Origin: Siderastrea siderea
Lineage: Eukaryota > Cnidaria > Anthozoa > Scleractinia > Rhizangiidae
Length of the DNA stretch: 64,000 bases
NCBI GenBank assembly: GCA_964030785.1
Contig: OZ034978.1
Coordinates: 8,447,453 to 8,511,452, forward strand
Reading direction: 5' to 3'
Below, one piece after another: positions 62,825 to 64,000 of the stretch. How positions within the stretch are numbered: the stretch's first letter is position 1; each line of letters opens with the position of its first letter. The position numbers were made by a program, and so were the translations under genes. The notes beneath the pieces are model-generated. The model was given only the letters and a program-made list of their open reading frames with translations. It was not told the origin of the DNA and ran no database searches.

Positions 62825-63231
62825 TTTGTATTTATCAGTATCATTAGAGGCAGCGAAGCCTTGCCAAAACCTTGCCTGTTGCTAGGGCTTTGAAAAAGAA
62901 ATTATTATTAGGTCTCTATGCATTGGTCTTCAAAAATTGTTCAAGACAGGAGTGAGAATGTAAAAATGTATGTTGAGTTTACTCAAGACCAGGGGGTGTG
63001 GCCAGCCGGGTGCCGGAACCGTCCTTTTCGTTCTTTATAAGCTTATGAAACCATTTTATGGCAAACCTAGCGGATTACAATTTTATACATGAAACTCAAA
63101 ATTAAGTTGAGTTTGAAACTCAACTCATGTTGAAACTCATCATGACAAGGAGTCCTAATGTTTAGGGCTCTTTGTCGCTTTCCGCCTGATCTTCTGAGCA
63201 GTGCAGGTGACGAAGGTGGAGAACCATCCTT

Positions 63232-63388
63232 GTGACGAATGGCTAACGCTCGAAACGTCAGCTTTCAATCTCTTCACGGTGGCTCAATTTACCTTATCAA
63301 CTCAGTTGATAAATACAAAGTTTTGTGTTTCGCTTCCCCACCGATGCAGCACCACAGTTTCTCTAGAAACTAACCTCCTTTTTTGTCA
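63232..63388 (+). mobile_element. Penelope-like terminal repeat fragment
   Basis: Plus-oriented copy: gctaacgctcgaaacgtcag, then tttcaatctcttcacggtgg, then the cccaccgatgcagcaccaca tail also seen at 33955-33985. Confidence 0.45.
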
Positions 63389-63469
63389 AGAGACAGTTGG
63401 TTGTGCGATTTTTCTGCGTCTTCTCAAGGCTGAGGAGAACGAGCTCGGTTTCGCTTAGAGCACTGCTAT

Positions 63470-63946
63470 GGACGGTAGACTATCAGATGACAGGGCCTTA
63501 GATTTCAGCGCAGTTATTGGTCTTATAGGTCCCACGCCATATGCTCTTCATACACGGACGGATTCTTTCTTTAGAAAACTGTATATTCACACCATCGATC
63601 TTCCAAGTGGTAACTAAACGGCTTGCAATGGACGCGCACCGGATGACACTTAAGGATGGCTCTCCACCGGGATCTTGATATCGTGTTCGGAGTTTAGGAG
63701 GACAAATGTATCCGACTTAGTCTCCGCCGGCCTTGCGGTCGCAGGCTTCCTTCCTTCCATGGGGAGGGAAGGAAGCCAAGAGTTTGAACACCACGCCCAG
63801 CTCTGCTCCTAGTACTCCTGCGCAAACTATGGTGGCCCTGCAGGCCCTACAGTGGTAGCAGCCAGCGCTGTCTTGCCGGAAGCTGACTGTCTTCAGGGCT
63901 GGTATGGTAGTGTTAATCTGCTTAATGACGTCTGCCATCACACCGA
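63470..63946 (-). pseudogene. Degraded transposase-like coding remnant
   Basis: From 63941 leftward the minus strand reads MADVIKQINTTIPALKTVSF, then RQDSAGCYHC, then VLGAELGVVFK and KEACDRKA. This resembles a widespread invertebrate transposon-encoded protein with an RQDNAGCYHCG...GACDRKAA pattern (from memory). The frame shifts after 63717 and pieces such as RAYGVGPI follow to about 63520. No intact frame; the family name is uncertain. Confidence 0.4.
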
Positions 63947-64000
63947 GGAATGCACGAAAGTGGGTATGAGAAAAAAGTGTACTTTCCAGAGCCCACTGGA

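Overview
This window is animal nuclear DNA, most likely from an anthozoan cnidarian such as a stony coral. The reasons are a spliced axonemal dynein gene with conserved metazoan sequence, AT-rich introns, abundant short inverted-repeat transposons, tRNA-derived SINE fragments and scattered retroelement remnants. The exact species cannot be read from the sequence. No prokaryotic operon, CRISPR array or viral genome is present.

Left part (about 1-25.3 kb): one gene on the minus strand, the 5' third of the axonemal dynein heavy chain DNAH10. I could join 20 coding exons from the ATG at 25084 down to 974. All phases match and the result is one uninterrupted frame of 1454 codons. The window ends before the next exon, so linker, motor and stalk lie outside to the left. 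About 150 bp upstream of the ATG is a 14-bp X-box (RFX site), as expected for a cilia gene, together with a YY1-like ATGGCGGC motif that carries a six-codon upstream ORF. Introns hold a LINE remnant, a TA-flanked TIR element, a 600-bp tetranucleotide array next to a splice acceptor, and a tandem duplication.

Middle part (25.3-43 kb): transposon-rich. It contains a 3.4-kb TTAA-flanked element, a decayed D-aspartate/D-amino-acid-oxidase-like pseudogene (copy A, 31.0-33.4 kb), a three-level transposon nest at 33.4-35.3 kb with two readable target-site duplications, SINE fragments, and long arrays of degenerate GATC-containing decamers (38.3-39.9 and 41.0-41.76 kb) into which a TTAA-flanked foldback MITE has inserted.

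Right part (43-64 kb): a 29-bp minisatellite beside a tRNA-like sequence; a 4.2-kb foldback element with a 15-bp target duplication that contains a second foldback element with a 10-bp duplication; a 2-kb imperfect palindrome (52.8-54.8 kb); a second oxidase pseudogene (copy B, 58.7-60.9 kb) with three independent frameshifts; several MITEs; and a transposase-like remnant at the right edge. Copies A and B share intron and flank sequence, so they arose by genomic duplication. Copy B preserves the empty site of the 3.4-kb element found beside copy A.

The only gene that looks intact and functional is DNAH10. A few isolated exon-like stretches (28.7, 38.06 and 44.4 kb) could belong to genes I cannot identify.
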